The position numbers and the translations under genes were made by a program. DNA of 64,000 bases from an uncultured Opitutales bacterium (GTDB lineage Bacteria; Verrucomicrobiota; Verrucomicrobiia; Opitutales; Intestinicryptomonadaceae), in contig URAK01000003.1 in assembly GCA_900545705.1 (NCBI GenBank), positions 62,001 to 126,000 of the forward strand, given 5' to 3'. Below the pieces are notes generated by a model. It had not been told where the DNA came from. It saw only the letters and a list, made by a program, of their open reading frames with translations, and searched no databases. Shown one piece after another: positions 1 to 8,451 of the stretch; position 1 is the stretch's first letter, and every line of letters starts with the position of its first letter.

Positions 1-117
1 GTTTTCCCGCACTTAAATTGCGAGCAAAAACGCCGCGCACGCTTGGGAAAACAAGCGCAATTTTCCCGTGAATTGCCAAGGCAAGCGCAACGGGCGGAGC
101 GCGTTAAAAAAACAGAG

Positions 118-1371
118 CTAAATAGAGCGGTAATATTCCATTGCCGACTTAAATATCGGCGAAGATCTGTCTTTTGCGCGCCTAAAATATTCGGATAGCG
201 TCGCGTTAGCCTCGCGCCGCAGACCGAGAGAATAGAGCGATTGCGCCGCATAATAATATGCTCTCGCCCCCCAGTATTCATATTTAAAATATAGCACAAA
301 CACTCTCTCAAAGTAAGCGTGCGCCTTTCCCCATTCGCCCTGCTCAAACCAGTTTAGCCCCGTTTTATAGGTCGCCTCAGCTGCGAGCTCCCCACGGGCT
401 GCCTTGTTCATAACTACCTTCAAATACACTGCGTCGGCGTCCGCGTATTTTTTTAGGAATCGCAAAGCGTCAGCCTCGGCAATTAAAAGGCGGCCTTGGT
501 ATGCCATTTCTGGAGGCGCGAGAAATTGCGCTGTCTTCGCGAAAGCAAGCCCCTTTTCGTAATCTTTTTTAGCCGTATAATATTCCGAAAGTATAAGGGC
601 CGCCCTCCATGAGAACGGAGCCTGCGAATATTCTGAAAGCGACTTTTCAAGAGCTTGTACGTCGAAATTCTCATCGCCCGAAGCCCGCAACTGGTCTATT
701 TTTTCAATCTGCCCCAAAAGCGATAGTTCTGCTTGCGGAGGGGTTATTTTTTCTCCCTTTAAAATCTGCAATCTGCCGAGAGAAACACCATTGGAGGCTT
801 CTAGCCCGGAGATATCCATAGCTTCAGCAAAATCGTTTTTTGAAAGGCGCGCGTCTATAAAAACATCGACACCCACAGCGGAGATGGAAGCAAAGTTTTT
901 TTTCAAAGATTCCAAAAAAAGATTCTTTGCCGAATCTTTTTTGCCGACCGCCCAAAGAGCGGAGGAATAATACCAGATAGTGTCCGCCGAAGCGTCAGGG
1001 GTAGCAAATTTAGACAAAGTACTCTCCGCAATTTCCGGCTTGCCGTTAAGAAGTGCAATCCTCGCGCACTGCACCGCCGCCGTTGCGTCCATTCCCTTTG
1101 GCGCGTATTTTACGGCGTATTCGAGGAGCTTAAAGGCGTCTGTCGAGCCCTCGTTCGCGTAAATCGAGCCCAAAAAGAACGCAGCAACCCCCGATTCCTG
1201 TGAGCCGTCGAGCTTGACCTGCTTAAAAAGCTCTTTCGCCGAGGCGTAATCGCCACGCGCGTAAAATGAGGCGCCGCGCTCTATAAAATCTTTGGCGGGC
1301 GTTTCGGTTGCGGCGGAGACCGCGTTTGCGGCAATCAGAAGCGCCGCGCATATTTTTAGAAAAACTCGCAT
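118..1371 (-). CDS. Exported tetratricopeptide-repeat protein
   Basis: The 417-residue product starts with a signal peptide (basic start, hydrophobic stretch, likely cleavage after the Ala at about residue 20), so it should act in the periplasm or at the outer membrane. Helical repeats of TPR type are visible, for example around residues 33-55 (YARGDYASAKELF) and 340-365 (FEQGEWGKAHAYFERVF). TPR arrays are scaffolds for protein contacts, and no enzymatic domain is seen. It is the last gene of a minus-strand operon, and its start overlaps the end of dus by 16 bases, so translation is probably coupled. The specific partner is unknown. The assignment as an exported TPR protein is secure; the role is not. 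Confidence 0.8.
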   Translation of the reverse strand: MRVFLKICAALLIAANAVSAATETPAKDFIERGASFYARGDYASAKELFKQVKLDGSQESGVAAFFLGSIYANEGSTDAFKLLEYAVKYAPKGMDATAAVQCARIALLNGKPEIAESTLSKFATPDASADTIWYYSSALWAVGKKDSAKNLFLESLKKNFASISAVGVDVFIDARLSKNDFAEAMDISGLEASNGVSLGRLQILKGEKITPPQAELSLLGQIEKIDQLRASGDENFDVQALEKSLSEYSQAPFSWRAALILSEYYTAKKDYEKGLAFAKTAQFLAPPEMAYQGRLLIAEADALRFLKKYADADAVYLKVVMNKAARGELAAEATYKTGLNWFEQGEWGKAHAYFERVFVLYFKYEYWGARAYYYAAQSLYSLGLRREANATLSEYFRRAKDRSSPIFKSAMEYYRSI

Positions 1372-2306
1372 AATATATCTTTTAATTCGTCCAAAGTTTT
1401 AATTTTTAAAATTTCTACTCTCGCGCGCTTGAATCCCGATGCTTCGCGCAAGAAGCGAATTACGCGGCTTCTTATGTGGATAATGTTGCCCGCAGACACT
1501 CCGGAATCGCGGCCGTCGCACATTAGTTCCGCATATTTTAGCGCGAGCTTTGCGCGCTCTGAGGCGCTTGGCGGAATGTATTTTTCCCCCGCGATGTCGC
1601 TTTTTACGCGCGAAAAAATCCACGGATTTCCGAGAGCCGCGCGCCCGATCATAAAGCCCGCGCAGGCGCTTGAATGCAAGCTTTCGGCTGACAGCTTTTC
1701 GACCGAGCCGTTGCCAATCAGCGGGACGGACAAGGCCTCGGCCGTGCGCTCAATAAGCTCCCAATCTGCGTCGCCCGAATATCCCTGCGATTTAGTGCGC
1801 CCATGCAGAGTAATCATCTGCGCGCCCGCGTTTTGGAGATCTATCGCGGCTTGCGGCACGACTATTTCCCTAAGAGACCACCCGGTACGCATCTTAGCCG
1901 TAATGGGCGTCCTCTCGACCGCAGAAGACATCGCCTCGATTATTCGCGCCATTTGTGGGACATTTTTTAAAAGCGCGCTTCCCGCTCCGGCGCCGACGGC
2001 GTTGGGCGCGGGGCATCCAAAATTTACGTCGATGAAATCCGGAGATATTCGGTCCTCAACTATTTTTGCCGACAGAGCCATTTCTTCGGCGTCGGAGCCA
2101 AAAATCTGAACTCCGAACGGTCTGTCAGCCTCGGAGAACGAGAGTTTTTCAAAGACTCGCGCGGCGTCGGAAATTATCGCGCGGCAATAGACAAACTCGC
2201 TAACCACCGCATCTGCGCCCGATTCCCTAAAAATTCTGCGGCACGCGCTGTCGGTGTATCCCGCCATTGGCGCGAGAAACAAAATATTTTTTTTTAAAAA
2301 CTCCAT
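1356..2306 (-). CDS. dus: tRNA-dihydrouridine synthase
   Basis: This 316-residue flavoenzyme would reduce uridines to dihydrouridine in tRNA D-loops. The FMN-barrel start APMAGYTDSACRR, the catalytic-cysteine motif NFGCPAP near residue 105, the KMRTGW strand and the HGRT motif are all present and typical of the Dus family. I chose the ATG at 2306 because the conserved barrel begins only a few residues later; a 23-residue upstream extension would lie within the preceding gene and is not conserved in kind. The start overlaps the CPBP-protease gene by 13 bases and the end overlaps the TPR gene, so all are probably co-transcribed. Which uridine is modified cannot be told from sequence; DusB-like is most likely. 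Confidence 0.93.
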   Translation of the reverse strand: MEFLKKNILFLAPMAGYTDSACRRIFRESGADAVVSEFVYCRAIISDAARVFEKLSFSEADRPFGVQIFGSDAEEMALSAKIVEDRISPDFIDVNFGCPAPNAVGAGAGSALLKNVPQMARIIEAMSSAVERTPITAKMRTGWSLREIVVPQAAIDLQNAGAQMITLHGRTKSQGYSGDADWELIERTAEALSVPLIGNGSVEKLSAESLHSSACAGFMIGRAALGNPWIFSRVKSDIAGEKYIPPSASERAKLALKYAELMCDGRDSGVSAGNIIHIRSRVIRFLREASGFKRARVEILKIKTLDELKDILCEFF

Positions 2307-2935
2307 ATAACGAATCCCTGCGCCGCCTTGACGCAAAATACGCCGAGATTGTAAGCCAAATGCGCCGCAACGCACGGAATGAGCGAGCGCATTTTATTTT
2401 GCGGGCAGAATCGGAGTGCATAGAACACCATCGACGACAAAAATACAAATATTGTATCGCGCGCCGCTTTTTCAGTGAGATTGATTGTAAAGCTTGCCTC
2501 CGCCAAACCGCCGTTTTCCGGAATGGAAAAATCCCAGAAGAACGGATGGCAAAGCGCAAATATGAGTGAGAATAAAATTGCGCTCCCCCATAAGAGAAGT
2601 TTCCCCTTGTTTTGAACAATCAAATATCCCCTGAAAATCAACTCCTCGATAAATGCCGCCGCAGTCCAAGAGAAAATCGCCATGAATGAAACCTTTGTCT
2701 GCTCCTCGACACCTCCGCCGGCTATTTCCGCCGCCGTTATTGCTGCGAGTAATACAACTCCGCACATGGCGCCAAAAACTGCCAATTTTATTGAAACAGG
2801 CCTCGCCCCAGGGAATTCCCCTTTTGCAGGAGTCCCAGTACGCACAAAATTGCGCGTATCGGAAAGCCACATTTTAAACAGCCATGCCGCCACTGCGAAC
2901 ATGCCTAAGGAATAAAGAACGTCGTCCTGAAACAT
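2294..2935 (-). CDS. CPBP-family intramembrane metalloprotease
   Basis: The 213-residue protein has several hydrophobic membrane segments and the diagnostic motif set of the CAAX-protease/bacteriocin-processing (Abi, CPBP) family: FIEELIFRGY (EExxxR) in the middle, a following histidine region (ALCHPFFWDF) and a C-terminal AAHLAYNLGVF helix carrying another histidine and an asparagine. Members are membrane glutamic or metal-dependent proteases used in protein maturation or immunity to peptides. Its ATG lies one base after the stop codon of the 42-residue membrane protein upstream, which suggests the two are translated together. The substrate is unknown. Confidence 0.85.
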   Translation of the reverse strand: MFQDDVLYSLGMFAVAAWLFKMWLSDTRNFVRTGTPAKGEFPGARPVSIKLAVFGAMCGVVLLAAITAAEIAGGGVEEQTKVSFMAIFSWTAAAFIEELIFRGYLIVQNKGKLLLWGSAILFSLIFALCHPFFWDFSIPENGGLAEASFTINLTEKAARDTIFVFLSSMVFYALRFCPQNKMRSLIPCVAAHLAYNLGVFCVKAAQGFVIWSF

Positions 2936-2936
2936 A

Positions 2937-3065
2937 TCAGCTTACGGCTCCCCAGATAATTATCGCGATTTGCAGGACTACCATCGCCGCCACGCATGCG
3001 TAAACGAACACAAAAAACTTGTCTGTCTTATATTTTGCTATTGGCGGAACTTTGTTTTCTTTCAT
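2937..3065 (-). CDS. Small single-pass membrane protein, 42 residues
   Basis: An ATG at 3065 opens a 42-codon frame ending in TGA at 2937. The product begins with a polar stretch (MKENKVPPIAKYKTDK) followed by one hydrophobic helix of about 22 residues (FFVFVYACVAAMVVLQIAII), giving a clear single-span membrane protein with N-terminal positive charge. The stop codon is separated by a single base from the ATG of the CPBP protease, the arrangement expected of a real coupled gene. I do not recognise a family. It could be a membrane partner, substrate or regulator of the protease; this is inference from position only. Confidence 0.6.
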   Translation of the reverse strand: MKENKVPPIAKYKTDKFFVFVYACVAAMVVLQIAIIIWGAVS

Positions 3066-3185
3066 AACGACCTATATAAATATGTATATATAAATATAAT
3101 CTTTCCAGCGTCCGCTTTTTCAAGTAAAAACGCCAATTAGAACGCCTTTTTTGCAAAAAAATTATTTTTTTTCAAAAAAAAAGTG

Positions 3186-3214
3186 TTGCAAGATTGTATT
3201 GAGTTCGGACAATT
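3186..3214 (+). promoter_or_regulatory. Candidate gapA promoter
   Basis: TTGCAA at 3186-3191 and ACAATT at 3209-3214 are separated by exactly 17 bases, 48 bases before the gapA start codon. The -10 is imperfect. The same -35 hexamer with about the same spacing occurs ahead of pgk and ffs, which supports it. Confidence 0.4.
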
Positions 3215-3262
3215 ACGGCTTCATTTATACGATTTTTATCAACAAAATCAAAAGGAATAAAA

Positions 3263-4264
3263 ATGGCAATCAAAGTAGGCATTAACGGTTTCGGCCGTAT
3301 CGGCCGCATGGTTTTCCGCGCAGCAGTAGAAAACTTTGCTAATGACATCAAGATCGTTGGCATCAACGACCTCCTCGACCCCGACTATCTGGCGTACATG
3401 CTCAAGTACGACTCCGTACACGGCAGATTCGACGGCGATATCAAGGTTGAAGGCAACTTCCTCGTCGTAAACGGCGAAAAAATCCGCATCACCGCGGAAA
3501 AAGATCCTGCCAACCTCAAGTGGGACGAAGTTGACGCCGATGTCGTTGTGGAATCCACAGGCTTCTTCCTCACAGAAGAACTCGCTTCCGCTCACCTCAA
3601 AGCCGGCGCCAAAAAAGTCATCATGTCCGCTCCCTCCAAGGATGCGACCCCGATGTTTGTTTACGGCGTAAACGACAAGTCCTATGCGGGCCAGAAAATC
3701 ATTTCCAACGCTTCCTGCACAACAAACTGCCTCGCACCCATTTCGAAGGTGCTCAACGACAAGTTTGGCATCAAGCGCGGCCTCATGACGACCGTACACG
3801 CTGCGACAGCCACCCAGAAGACTGTTGACGGTCCCTCCAAGAAAGACTGGAGAGGCGGCAGAGGCATCCTCGAAAACATAATCCCCTCCTCCACCGGAGC
3901 GGCAAAGGCTGTCGGCAAGGTTCTCCCCGAACTCAACGGCAAGCTCACCGGTATGTCCATGCGCGTTCCCACTTCCGACGTTTCGGTCGTTGACCTCACC
4001 GTCGAACTCAATAAGGAATGCACCTACGAAGAAATCTGCAAGGCTATGAAGGAAGCTTCCGAAGGCGAACTCAAGGGCATTCTCGGCTACACTGACGAAG
4101 CCGTCGTCTCCACAGACTTCCGCAACTGCCCGAAGACCTCCATCTTCGACGCAAAGGCCGGCATACAGCTCGACCCGACCTTCGTAAAGGTCGTATCTTG
4201 GTACGACAACGAATGGGGCTATTCCAACAAAGTTTTGGAAATGGCTCGCGTTATCGCCAAGTAG
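3263..4264 (+). CDS. gapA: Glyceraldehyde-3-phosphate dehydrogenase
   Basis: This 333-residue enzyme oxidises and phosphorylates glyceraldehyde 3-phosphate with NAD in glycolysis. The Rossmann motif GINGFGRIG opens the protein, the catalytic Cys152 lies in SNASCTTNC, and the partner His179 lies in TTVHAATATQK. The C-terminal WYDNEWGYSNKV motif is intact. Length matches the family. The start is fixed by an AAGGA ribosome-binding site seven bases upstream. The gene is followed by three short hairpins, the last with a T-run, so it probably ends its own transcript. pgk and tpiA follow 2 kb later, separated by an exported sialidase-like gene. Codon use is strongly biased to C-ending codons, as expected of a highly expressed gene. 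Confidence 0.98.
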   Translation: MAIKVGINGFGRIGRMVFRAAVENFANDIKIVGINDLLDPDYLAYMLKYDSVHGRFDGDIKVEGNFLVVNGEKIRITAEKDPANLKWDEVDADVVVESTGFFLTEELASAHLKAGAKKVIMSAPSKDATPMFVYGVNDKSYAGQKIISNASCTTNCLAPISKVLNDKFGIKRGLMTTVHAATATQKTVDGPSKKDWRGGRGILENIIPSSTGAAKAVGKVLPELNGKLTGMSMRVPTSDVSVVDLTVELNKECTYEEICKAMKEASEGELKGILGYTDEAVVSTDFRNCPKTSIFDAKAGIQLDPTFVKVVSWYDNEWGYSNKVLEMARVIAK

Positions 4265-4319
4265 CAGGGGAGAATCCCCTGCACCTCCGCGACTAACGTC
4301 GCGGTCTTGCGATAAAACA

Positions 4320-4346
4320 GGCGCGCATTTACAGCGCGCCTTTTTT
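4320..4346 (+). terminator. Rho-independent terminator of gapA
   Basis: A 7-bp GC stem (GGCGCGC / GCGCGCC) with a 7-base loop is followed by six Ts. Two further hairpins (4264-4282 and 4287-4304) precede it directly after the stop codon. Confidence 0.85.
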
Positions 4347-4531
4347 GTATCCACTACGCATTGCTTGGCTTTTAATTAATATTTTATCTAAATTTTTTTT
4401 ATAAAAGCTAATTTTATTAAAAATTTTTATAGATAAAATATTCTCCTCAACACAGACTTTTATTTCGCTTGTGAAAATTGCAAATGAAATAGAAATATAT
4501 TCAACAGGCAATCCCGATTATAGGTATTTTG

Positions 4532-4560
4532 TTGACACTAAAAAACGCAAAAAATATATT
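4532..4560 (+). promoter_or_regulatory. Near-consensus promoter abutting the sialidase-like gene
   Basis: TTGACA at 4532-4537 and TATATT at 4555-4560 are separated by exactly 17 bases, the best sigma-70-type match noticed in the window. The -10 ends six bases before the ATG at 4567, so transcription would begin at or next to the start codon. The region from 4347 to 4531 before it is AT-rich and holds no gene that I can support. Confidence 0.6.
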
Positions 4561-4566
4561 TTTTTT

Positions 4567-5940
4567 ATGAATAAGTTTATATCTCTTTTGACTGTATCAC
4601 TCATTATTCCTTCAGCGTCATTTTGCGATATGATGTCCGATGTTGTAGGGGACGTGACAATGCCGCCGCCCACGGACATTTCCCAAAACTTTCCTTATGG
4701 CATAACCGCAAAAACGCCCCCTTACATACAAAAAATTTTAAGTAAAAAAGGGCGCGCTCCGTATCGAATGAACCTGCGCATATTCCAAGGGTGCCCCACA
4801 ATTGAGGCATCTAAAAACGGAAGATTGTGGGCGGCGTATTTCGGCAGCAACGAACAAAATGAGGGCAACGGAATGTTTTCCAAAAAAGAAAAAATATTCC
4901 CATATCAGCCAAACGATGTTGTACATGCTGGGCAATTCACAGTAATAGCTACAAGCGCCGATGGCGGCAAAACTTGGAAGGAAGTTTTCGTGTTCGATCC
5001 CTCAAAAGTCATGAATGGGACTTCGAGCGATCCCCTACTTTGGAAAGACGCCGACGGGAATATCCGCTTTACAGTAGTGCGGAATATGGATGTTGGCGAT
5101 AAGGAAATCGGCACAACCGCCACTTGGGAATTTATAATGCTCGATCCTGAGAGTGAAAATACGGGCTGGTCAAAGCCAAGACTTGTTTGCAAAGCAAACG
5201 CCTCCGTAATGAAGCCTCTCGTATTCCCGGACGGTTCGCTTTTGAGACCGTGTGCCACATGGGGAAATCCGCACAAGGCCTATTTTATAAAAGAATCGCG
5301 CGACGGAAAAGCAGAATTTGTATCGCGCATAAACGACGATAAAATCAATTTTGGAGAGCAGTCGGTTATTCTCCGTAAAGACGGGTCAATATTTTCAACT
5401 TTGCGCCGCCATCCGTGGAATCCTGTCACGGGATTTGAATCGCGAGACGGCGGCAAAACTTGGAAAGAAGTAGGTTTCCCTGAAAAAATTTCAGTCGGAA
5501 CAAAAACTGTTTTATTTAGGGCAAAGTCTGGAAACCTCATACTTGTAGGCAACGACGCAAAAATTGTAAAAATTGAAAATGACAAACCCGAATTTGAAGA
5601 AGTGCGCGGCTTTGACGGCAAAATGATAAAGCCGCGCGGGCTCAGAACTTGCATGACCGCATTTATAAGCTACGACGACGGGAAAACATTCCCCAAAAAA
5701 ATACTGCTCGACGAGCGTTCTACCAGCTACCCGTCAATTTGTGAACACGACGGCTTTCTTTATATCGCCTACGACAATTCGCGCACTGGATACAAACATC
5801 AGGAAATTATGCTGGCAAAAATTACGGAAGCTGATATCGAGGCCGGGAAACTCGTAAATCCCGAGTCAAAGTTGAAGATGGAAATATCTGCTCCGTACAA
5901 GCACGGCGGCGGAGTAAGAAAAGACGACAAACTCCTTTGA
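4567..5940 (+). CDS. Exported sialidase/BNR-repeat family protein
   Basis: The 457-residue protein has a signal peptide (MNKFISLLTVSLIIPSASF, cleavage near residue 20) and at least three Asp-box-like repeats: SADGGKTWKEV (about residue 130), SRDGGKTWKEV (about 295) and SYDDGKTFPK (about 365). These turn motifs mark the six-bladed beta-propeller of sialidases and related exo-glycosidases or sugar-binding propellers. An Arg-containing start of the propeller (MNLRIFQGCPTIEAS) is present, but I cannot confirm a full catalytic Arg triad. The start was chosen at 4567 because the signal peptide begins there; a 32-residue in-frame extension is not hydrophobic. It stands alone between gapA and pgk with its own promoter and terminator, which suggests insertion into a glycolytic cluster. 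Substrate is unproven. Confidence 0.8.
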   Translation: MNKFISLLTVSLIIPSASFCDMMSDVVGDVTMPPPTDISQNFPYGITAKTPPYIQKILSKKGRAPYRMNLRIFQGCPTIEASKNGRLWAAYFGSNEQNEGNGMFSKKEKIFPYQPNDVVHAGQFTVIATSADGGKTWKEVFVFDPSKVMNGTSSDPLLWKDADGNIRFTVVRNMDVGDKEIGTTATWEFIMLDPESENTGWSKPRLVCKANASVMKPLVFPDGSLLRPCATWGNPHKAYFIKESRDGKAEFVSRINDDKINFGEQSVILRKDGSIFSTLRRHPWNPVTGFESRDGGKTWKEVGFPEKISVGTKTVLFRAKSGNLILVGNDAKIVKIENDKPEFEEVRGFDGKMIKPRGLRTCMTAFISYDDGKTFPKKILLDERSTSYPSICEHDGFLYIAYDNSRTGYKHQEIMLAKITEADIEAGKLVNPESKLKMEISAPYKHGGGVRKDDKLL

Positions 5941-5948
5941 TGCCACAA

Positions 5949-5975
5949 AAGCCGCCCTCCTCGGCGGCTTTTTTT
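5949..5975 (+). terminator. Terminator of the sialidase-like gene
   Basis: The inverted repeat AAGCCGCC / GGCGGCTT with a six-base loop lies eight bases after the stop codon and runs into a T-tract. Confidence 0.88.
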
Positions 5976-6126
5976 ATATTTTTAAGCTTTCCAAATAATT
6001 TGAATTTTTTTGCGCGCATATTTTTCTAACAATACGCATTTCCTATCCATAGTTTGATAGTTTGCATTAACACCAAAAAATTCTGTATTTAGTAAAAAAA
6101 CCTTTTTTTTGACTCTTTTAAAAAAC

Positions 6127-6155
6127 TTGCAATCCCCAGGTTTGCGTGCATTATT
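6127..6155 (+). promoter_or_regulatory. Candidate pgk promoter
   Basis: TTGCAA at 6127-6132 and ATTATT at 6150-6155 are 17 bases apart, about 40 bases before the pgk start. The -35 hexamer is the one seen ahead of gapA. Confidence 0.4.
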
Positions 6156-6194
6156 TTTTGCAATTTTTATATAAAAACTCCAACCGTAAAAATT

Positions 6195-7397
6195 ATGTCA
6201 CAGATAAAGACGATAAAAGACGTGGATCTCAAAGGCAAAAAAGTCTTTGTGCGCGTAGACTTCAACGTCCCCTTCGACAACAAAGGGGAAATTAGCGACG
6301 ACACCCGCATCGTTGCGGCTCTGCCGACGATAAAATACCTTATAGACGAAGGCGCCATGCTTGTTTTGACAAGCCACCTCGGACGCCCAAAGAGCAAGGA
6401 AGATAAACAATTCTCCCTCGCGCCCGTCGCCAAGGCCCTCTCGGAAAAACTCGGCAAGCCTGTCGTATTTGTTGACGATTGCATCGGCCCGAAGGTTAAG
6501 GAAGCTTGCGCTGCCATGAAACCCGGAGATGTCGTTTTGCTCGAAAATTCCCGCTTCTATCCCGAAGAAAAGAAAAACGACCCCGAATTCGCCAAAAAGC
6601 TCGCCGAAGACACCGGCGCTGAGGCGTATGTCAACGACGCTTTCGGCACGGCCCACAGAGCCCATGCGACAACCGCAGGAGTCGCCGCGTATCTCCCGAT
6701 TAAAGTTGCGGGGCTTCTTATCGAAAAGGAACTCGAATTCCTCGGCTCGAAAACTGAAAATCCGGAACGTCCCTTCACTGTAATTCTTGGCGGAGCAAAG
6801 GTTTCCGACAAGATTACGGTTATAGACTCCCTTCTCGACAAGTGCAATTCCATGCTTATCGGCGGCGCAATGGCTTATACCTTCGCGCTCGCGCAGGGGA
6901 AGAAAGTCGGGAAGAGCCTTGTTGAAGCCGACAAGGTTGATCTCGCGCTCGCCGCTCTCAAAAAGGCGAAGGACAAGGGCGTCAATTTCCTATTGCCTGT
7001 CGACAATGTCGTTTGCCAAACGATAGATTTCGCGGCTGGAACTGTCGGCGAATTGAAGGTAATGGAAGATATCGAAGACGGCTGGGCAGGCGTTGATATC
7101 GGCCCCAAGACTGTTGAGCTTTACAAGAATGAAATTGCCAAGAGCAAAACCATTCTTTGGAACGGCCCGATGGGCGTATTTGAAATTAAAGAATGCGCTA
7201 AGGGCACTTTCGCAATCGCGGAAGCGGTCGCAAAGAGCGACGCCATAAGCATTGTCGGCGGCGGCGACTCCGTAAAAGCTGTGAAAAAGAGCGGCTATGC
7301 GAAAGACGTCACATTTATTTCCACAGGCGGCGGCGCTTCTCTCGAATTCCTCGAAGGCAAGCAGTTGCCAGGTGTCGCAGTTCTCGACAGAAAATAA
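6195..7397 (+). CDS. pgk: Phosphoglycerate kinase
   Basis: This 400-residue enzyme makes ATP from 1,3-bisphosphoglycerate in glycolysis. The N-terminal signature KKVFVRVDFNVPFD, the substrate-binding TSHLGRP, the hinge region GGAKVSDKI and the C-terminal nucleotide-binding GGGDSV and STGGGASLEFLEG are all visible. Length is standard. The ATG at 6195 lies in an A-rich leader without a clear Shine-Dalgarno sequence, as for several genes here. tpiA follows after 24 bases, so the two form an operon. Confidence 0.98.
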   Translation: MSQIKTIKDVDLKGKKVFVRVDFNVPFDNKGEISDDTRIVAALPTIKYLIDEGAMLVLTSHLGRPKSKEDKQFSLAPVAKALSEKLGKPVVFVDDCIGPKVKEACAAMKPGDVVLLENSRFYPEEKKNDPEFAKKLAEDTGAEAYVNDAFGTAHRAHATTAGVAAYLPIKVAGLLIEKELEFLGSKTENPERPFTVILGGAKVSDKITVIDSLLDKCNSMLIGGAMAYTFALAQGKKVGKSLVEADKVDLALAALKKAKDKGVNFLLPVDNVVCQTIDFAAGTVGELKVMEDIEDGWAGVDIGPKTVELYKNEIAKSKTILWNGPMGVFEIKECAKGTFAIAEAVAKSDAISIVGGGDSVKAVKKSGYAKDVTFISTGGGASLEFLEGKQLPGVAVLDRK

Positions 7398-7421
7398 TTT
7401 TAACACAAGGAGAATAAAAAA

Positions 7422-8189
7422 ATGTCCCGCAAATATTTCATAGCAGGAAATTGGAAAATGAACAAAACGGCCGTCGAAGCGACCGCTTTGATAAAGGCAA
7501 TTAACGAAAAAGCCGGCTCTCAGACCAAGGTTGACGTAGCTGTATGCCCGCCTTTCACCGCTCTCGACGCGGCTTCCAAGGCGCTTGCAGGCTCAACCGT
7601 AAAGCTCGGCGCACAAAACATGTATTTTGAAAAAAGCGGCGCCTACACGGGCGAAATCGCCGCTGACATGCTCAAAGAATTCGGCTGCACCTATGTCATT
7701 CTTGGTCACAGCGAACGCCGCGAATACTTCAAAGAATGCAACTGCCTGATCAATAAAAAAGTGAAGGCGGTACTCGCAAACGGAATGAATCCTATCCTCT
7801 GCGTTGGCGAAAAGCTTGAAGAGCGCGAAGCCGGCAAGACCCTCGACATTGTCTCCGAGCAGACGGTAAAGGGCCTTGAAGGTTTAACTGCTGCCGAGGC
7901 TGAAAAAGTTGTAATCGCTTACGAGCCTGTATGGGCTATCGGAACTGGCAAAACTGCAACTCCTGCAGTGGCTCAGGAAGTGCATGCAGCAATCCGCAAG
8001 ATTCTTGCCGACACTTTTGGCGCAGAAGTTGCCGAAAAAATGCAGATTCTCTATGGCGGCTCAATGAAGCCCGAAAATGCCGACGCGCTCCTCGCCGAAA
8101 AAGACATTGACGGCGGCCTTATTGGCGGCGCGGCATTGAAGGCTGACAGCTTTGTAGCCCTCATTGAAAGTGCCTCAAAAGCATTGTAA
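7422..8189 (+). CDS. tpiA: Triose-phosphate isomerase
   Basis: The 255-residue enzyme interconverts dihydroxyacetone phosphate and glyceraldehyde 3-phosphate. The catalytic residues are all in place: Lys12 in GNWKMN, His96 in GHSERR and Glu168 in AYEPVWAIGTG. The phosphate-binding YGGS and GGLIGGAAL segments are present near the C terminus. An AAGGAG ribosome-binding site lies eleven bases before the ATG. It is co-transcribed with pgk and followed by a strong terminator. Confidence 0.98.
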   Translation: MSRKYFIAGNWKMNKTAVEATALIKAINEKAGSQTKVDVAVCPPFTALDAASKALAGSTVKLGAQNMYFEKSGAYTGEIAADMLKEFGCTYVILGHSERREYFKECNCLINKKVKAVLANGMNPILCVGEKLEEREAGKTLDIVSEQTVKGLEGLTAAEAEKVVIAYEPVWAIGTGKTATPAVAQEVHAAIRKILADTFGAEVAEKMQILYGGSMKPENADALLAEKDIDGGLIGGAALKADSFVALIESASKAL

Positions 8190-8210
8190 TTTTGCTTAAA
8201 TTTTCCAAGA

Positions 8211-8239
8211 GCCGGGTGCATAAACGCCCGGCTTTTTTT
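8211..8239 (+). terminator. Terminator of pgk-tpiA
   Basis: The stem GCCGGG / CCCGGC with a ten-base loop is followed by seven Ts, 21 bases after the tpiA stop. Confidence 0.9.
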
Positions 8240-8281
8240 ATACAAAAATCCATTGCTGACTGTTAGGCCAACATTGTCTGT

Positions 8282-8380
8282 GCTCATTGCGCAGGGCTTT
8301 TTTATATGAATTTTCAGATAGGCTTGCGCCGTTTAATCCGCGCGGGCTCATTGCGCAGGGCTTTTTTTATATGAATTTTC
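8282..8380. repeat. Tandem 34-bp direct repeat, 64-bp period
   Basis: Two nearly identical copies occupy 8282-8315 and 8346-8380. Both begin GCTCATTGCGCAGGGC, continue through a T-run (one T longer in copy 2) and end ATATGAATTTTC. The 30 bases between them differ from the flanks. The copies lie in the 300-base gap between tpiA and ffs and contain no open frame that I trust. The GC-rich half followed by a T-run is reminiscent of the 3' part of a terminator. Confidence 0.7.
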
Positions 8381-8451
8381 TGCCAGTTTCTATGCGTTTA
8401 ATAAAAATGCTTCAAAAAAATATAAAAAAAGGCGCAAAGAAAGGAATATGC

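Noticed and set aside
3248..4354. Long minus-strand frame of 368 codons across gapA
   Set aside because: It is the antisense of the highly biased gapA coding sequence and its protein has no recognisable fold; codon bias opposite a GC-rich gene creates such frames.
4471..4566. Upstream extension of the sialidase-like gene
   Set aside because: The extra 32 residues are polar and would bury the signal peptide; a near-consensus promoter lies within them.
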